Positions 5,901 to 6,396 of a stretch of DNA of 6,396 bases are shown here, piece after piece. The translations under genes and the position numbers were made by a program. How positions within the stretch are numbered: position 1 is the stretch's first letter; each line of letters opens with the position of its first letter. The notes beneath the pieces were generated by a model. That model saw nothing but the letters and a program-made list of their open reading frames with translations, made no database searches and was not told the origin of the DNA. The DNA is from Candidatus Eisenbergiella stercorigallinarum (lineage in GTDB: Bacteria; Bacillota; Clostridia; Lachnospirales; Lachnospiraceae). The DNA lies in contig DWUW01000293.1 in NCBI GenBank assembly GCA_019120525.1, positions 1 to 6,396 on the forward strand, given 5' to 3'.

Positions 5901-5931
5901 GGGAAAATGCCGCCTGCGGCGTCGCTTTCCC
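5901..5931. other. Second hairpin of the spacer element
   Basis: GGGAAA (5901-5906) pairs with TTTCCC (5926-5931). Inside, GC (5909-5910) pairs with GC (5924-5925) and CGCC (5911-5914) pairs with GGCG (5918-5921), around a TGC loop like that of cloverleaf arm 1. Small bulges separate the segments. It ends immediately before the right direct-repeat copy and overlaps the region where a -35 element of the acetyltransferase promoter would lie. Confidence 0.5.
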
Positions 5932-5942
5932 ATCTGCGCGCG

Positions 5943-5951
5943 TGGTATAAT
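5943..5951 (+). promoter_or_regulatory. Extended -10 promoter of the acetyltransferase gene
   Basis: TGGTATAAT is a perfect TGnTATAAT extended -10. The spaced -35 position (about 5923-5928, CGCTTT) is poor, which an extended -10 can offset. Transcription would start near 5958, giving a leader of about 48 nt with AAGGG before the start codon. It lies in the right copy of the direct repeat. Confidence 0.65.
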
Positions 5952-6005
5952 ATATTGTCAGTCATTTATTGTATCGGAAAGAAAGGAAAACGTAAAGGGA
6001 AGTTG

Positions 6006-6396
6006 ATGAAAATGCTGGAAAAAGTCTGGATCGTAATCGGGAGAAAGGATGCGGCAGCGGAAGAACAGAAAGAGAGGCTGAAGGAGCGCCTTCTGAAAGA
6101 GGGGCTGGAAGTGGAAACGGGTCCGTCTTTTTCGGATTCCGGAAAGCCGCGGACTGCCGCGGGAGAATTATATCTGACGGACTGCCCGGAGCAGGTACGG
6201 CGTCTGACGAATGGAGACTGCCGGATCCTTCTGTACCTGACGGATGAAAGCAGGAGGCTTCCCATGCCGGAATATCCTTACGCTGTGGAAGAGCTGGAGG
6301 AAATCGACGCCGGATATCTGGAAGGAATCTACCGCCGCCTCGTGGGAGAACCCTGGGAGATTCTGCGTACAGAGCGGCTGATCGTGCGGGAGCAGC
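6006..6396 (+). CDS. N-terminal part of a probable GNAT-family acetyltransferase (cut by window end)
   Basis: The frame is open from ATG 6006 to the window end, giving 130 residues. The first 115 or so begin VWIVIG and include LYLTDCPEQVRRL; they look like an alpha/beta accessory domain that I cannot name with certainty. Residues 119-129 (ILRTERLIVRE) match the typical opening of a RimJ/RimL-type GNAT acetyltransferase domain, which transfers acetyl from acetyl-CoA to an amine. The catalytic part lies beyond the window. AAGGG at 5995-5999 is 6 nt before ATG 6006; a second in-frame ATG at 6012 is nearly as plausible. The gene is divergent from the cyclophilin and has its own extended -10 promoter. 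The family call rests on a short motif and general resemblance. Confidence 0.65.
   Translation, partial: MKMLEKVWIVIGRKDAAAEEQKERLKERLLKEGLEVETGPSFSDSGKPRTAAGELYLTDCPEQVRRLTNGDCRILLYLTDESRRLPMPEYPYAVEELEEIDAGYLEGIYRRLVGEPWEILRTERLIVREQ

Larger units (their letters stand above)
5803..5951 (+). repeat. 17-bp direct repeat flanking a 132-bp structured unit
   Basis: TGCGCGCGTGGTATCAT (5803-5819) recurs as TGCGCGCGTGGTATAAT (5935-5951) with one mismatch, 132 bp apart start to start. The right copy holds an intact extended -10 (TGGTATAAT); in the left copy the -10 is TATCAT. The DNA between is filled with hairpins. This looks like a partial duplication or the scar of a small mobile or repeat element inserted at a promoter; the mechanism is inference. 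Confidence 0.75.

Noticed and set aside
5763..5933. 57-residue N-terminal extension of the cyclophilin frame
   Set aside because: It is Arg/Pro/Ala-rich, lacks a ribosome binding site at its ATG and is translated straight from the cloverleaf/hairpin element. The ATG at 5762 has a strong site and gives the usual family length.

Overview
The window looks like chromosomal DNA of a Gram-positive anaerobe of the Clostridia, most likely Lachnospiraceae. The reasons are strong AAGGGAG/AGGAAAGG ribosome binding sites, GC-rich codon use in the flanking genes, and the types of protein present. Genus cannot be set from sequence alone.

Left flank (1-2918, + strand, GC-rich). The 3' tail of an unidentified gene is followed by a large multidomain transglutaminase-like protein. 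It has an active-site-bearing transglutaminase core, a beta-sandwich domain, a second degenerate transglutaminase-like copy lacking the cysteine, and a thioredoxin-fold C-terminus lacking CxxC.

Middle (about 3004-4833, - strand, clearly AT-richer). This is a compact two-gene operon with its own promoter and terminator. An HTH (XRE-type) domain fused to a TehB-like SAM methyltransferase comes first. A divergent SAICAR synthetase (PurC) follows 19 nt later. The sharp composition change on both sides suggests the module was acquired separately. Between it and the next gene lies a gene-poor stretch (4776-5240) with several hairpins and a possible short + strand transcript.

Right flank (5157-6396, GC-rich). 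A cytoplasmic cyclophilin-type peptidylprolyl isomerase (- strand) is divergent from the start of a GNAT-type acetyltransferase (+ strand, cut off by the window edge). The spacer between them carries an unusual structured element. An 8-bp outer stem encloses three back-to-back hairpins (a cloverleaf, 5812-5882), followed by another hairpin. The whole is bracketed by a 17-bp direct repeat. One repeat copy contains an intact extended -10 promoter for the acetyltransferase gene; the other is a one-base-mutated copy.

The genes do not form one obvious pathway. The most notable items are the cloverleaf/direct-repeat element, the low-GC methyltransferase-purC module, and the duplicated and decayed domains in the transglutaminase-like protein. 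No tRNA, rRNA, CRISPR array or transposase gene is seen.
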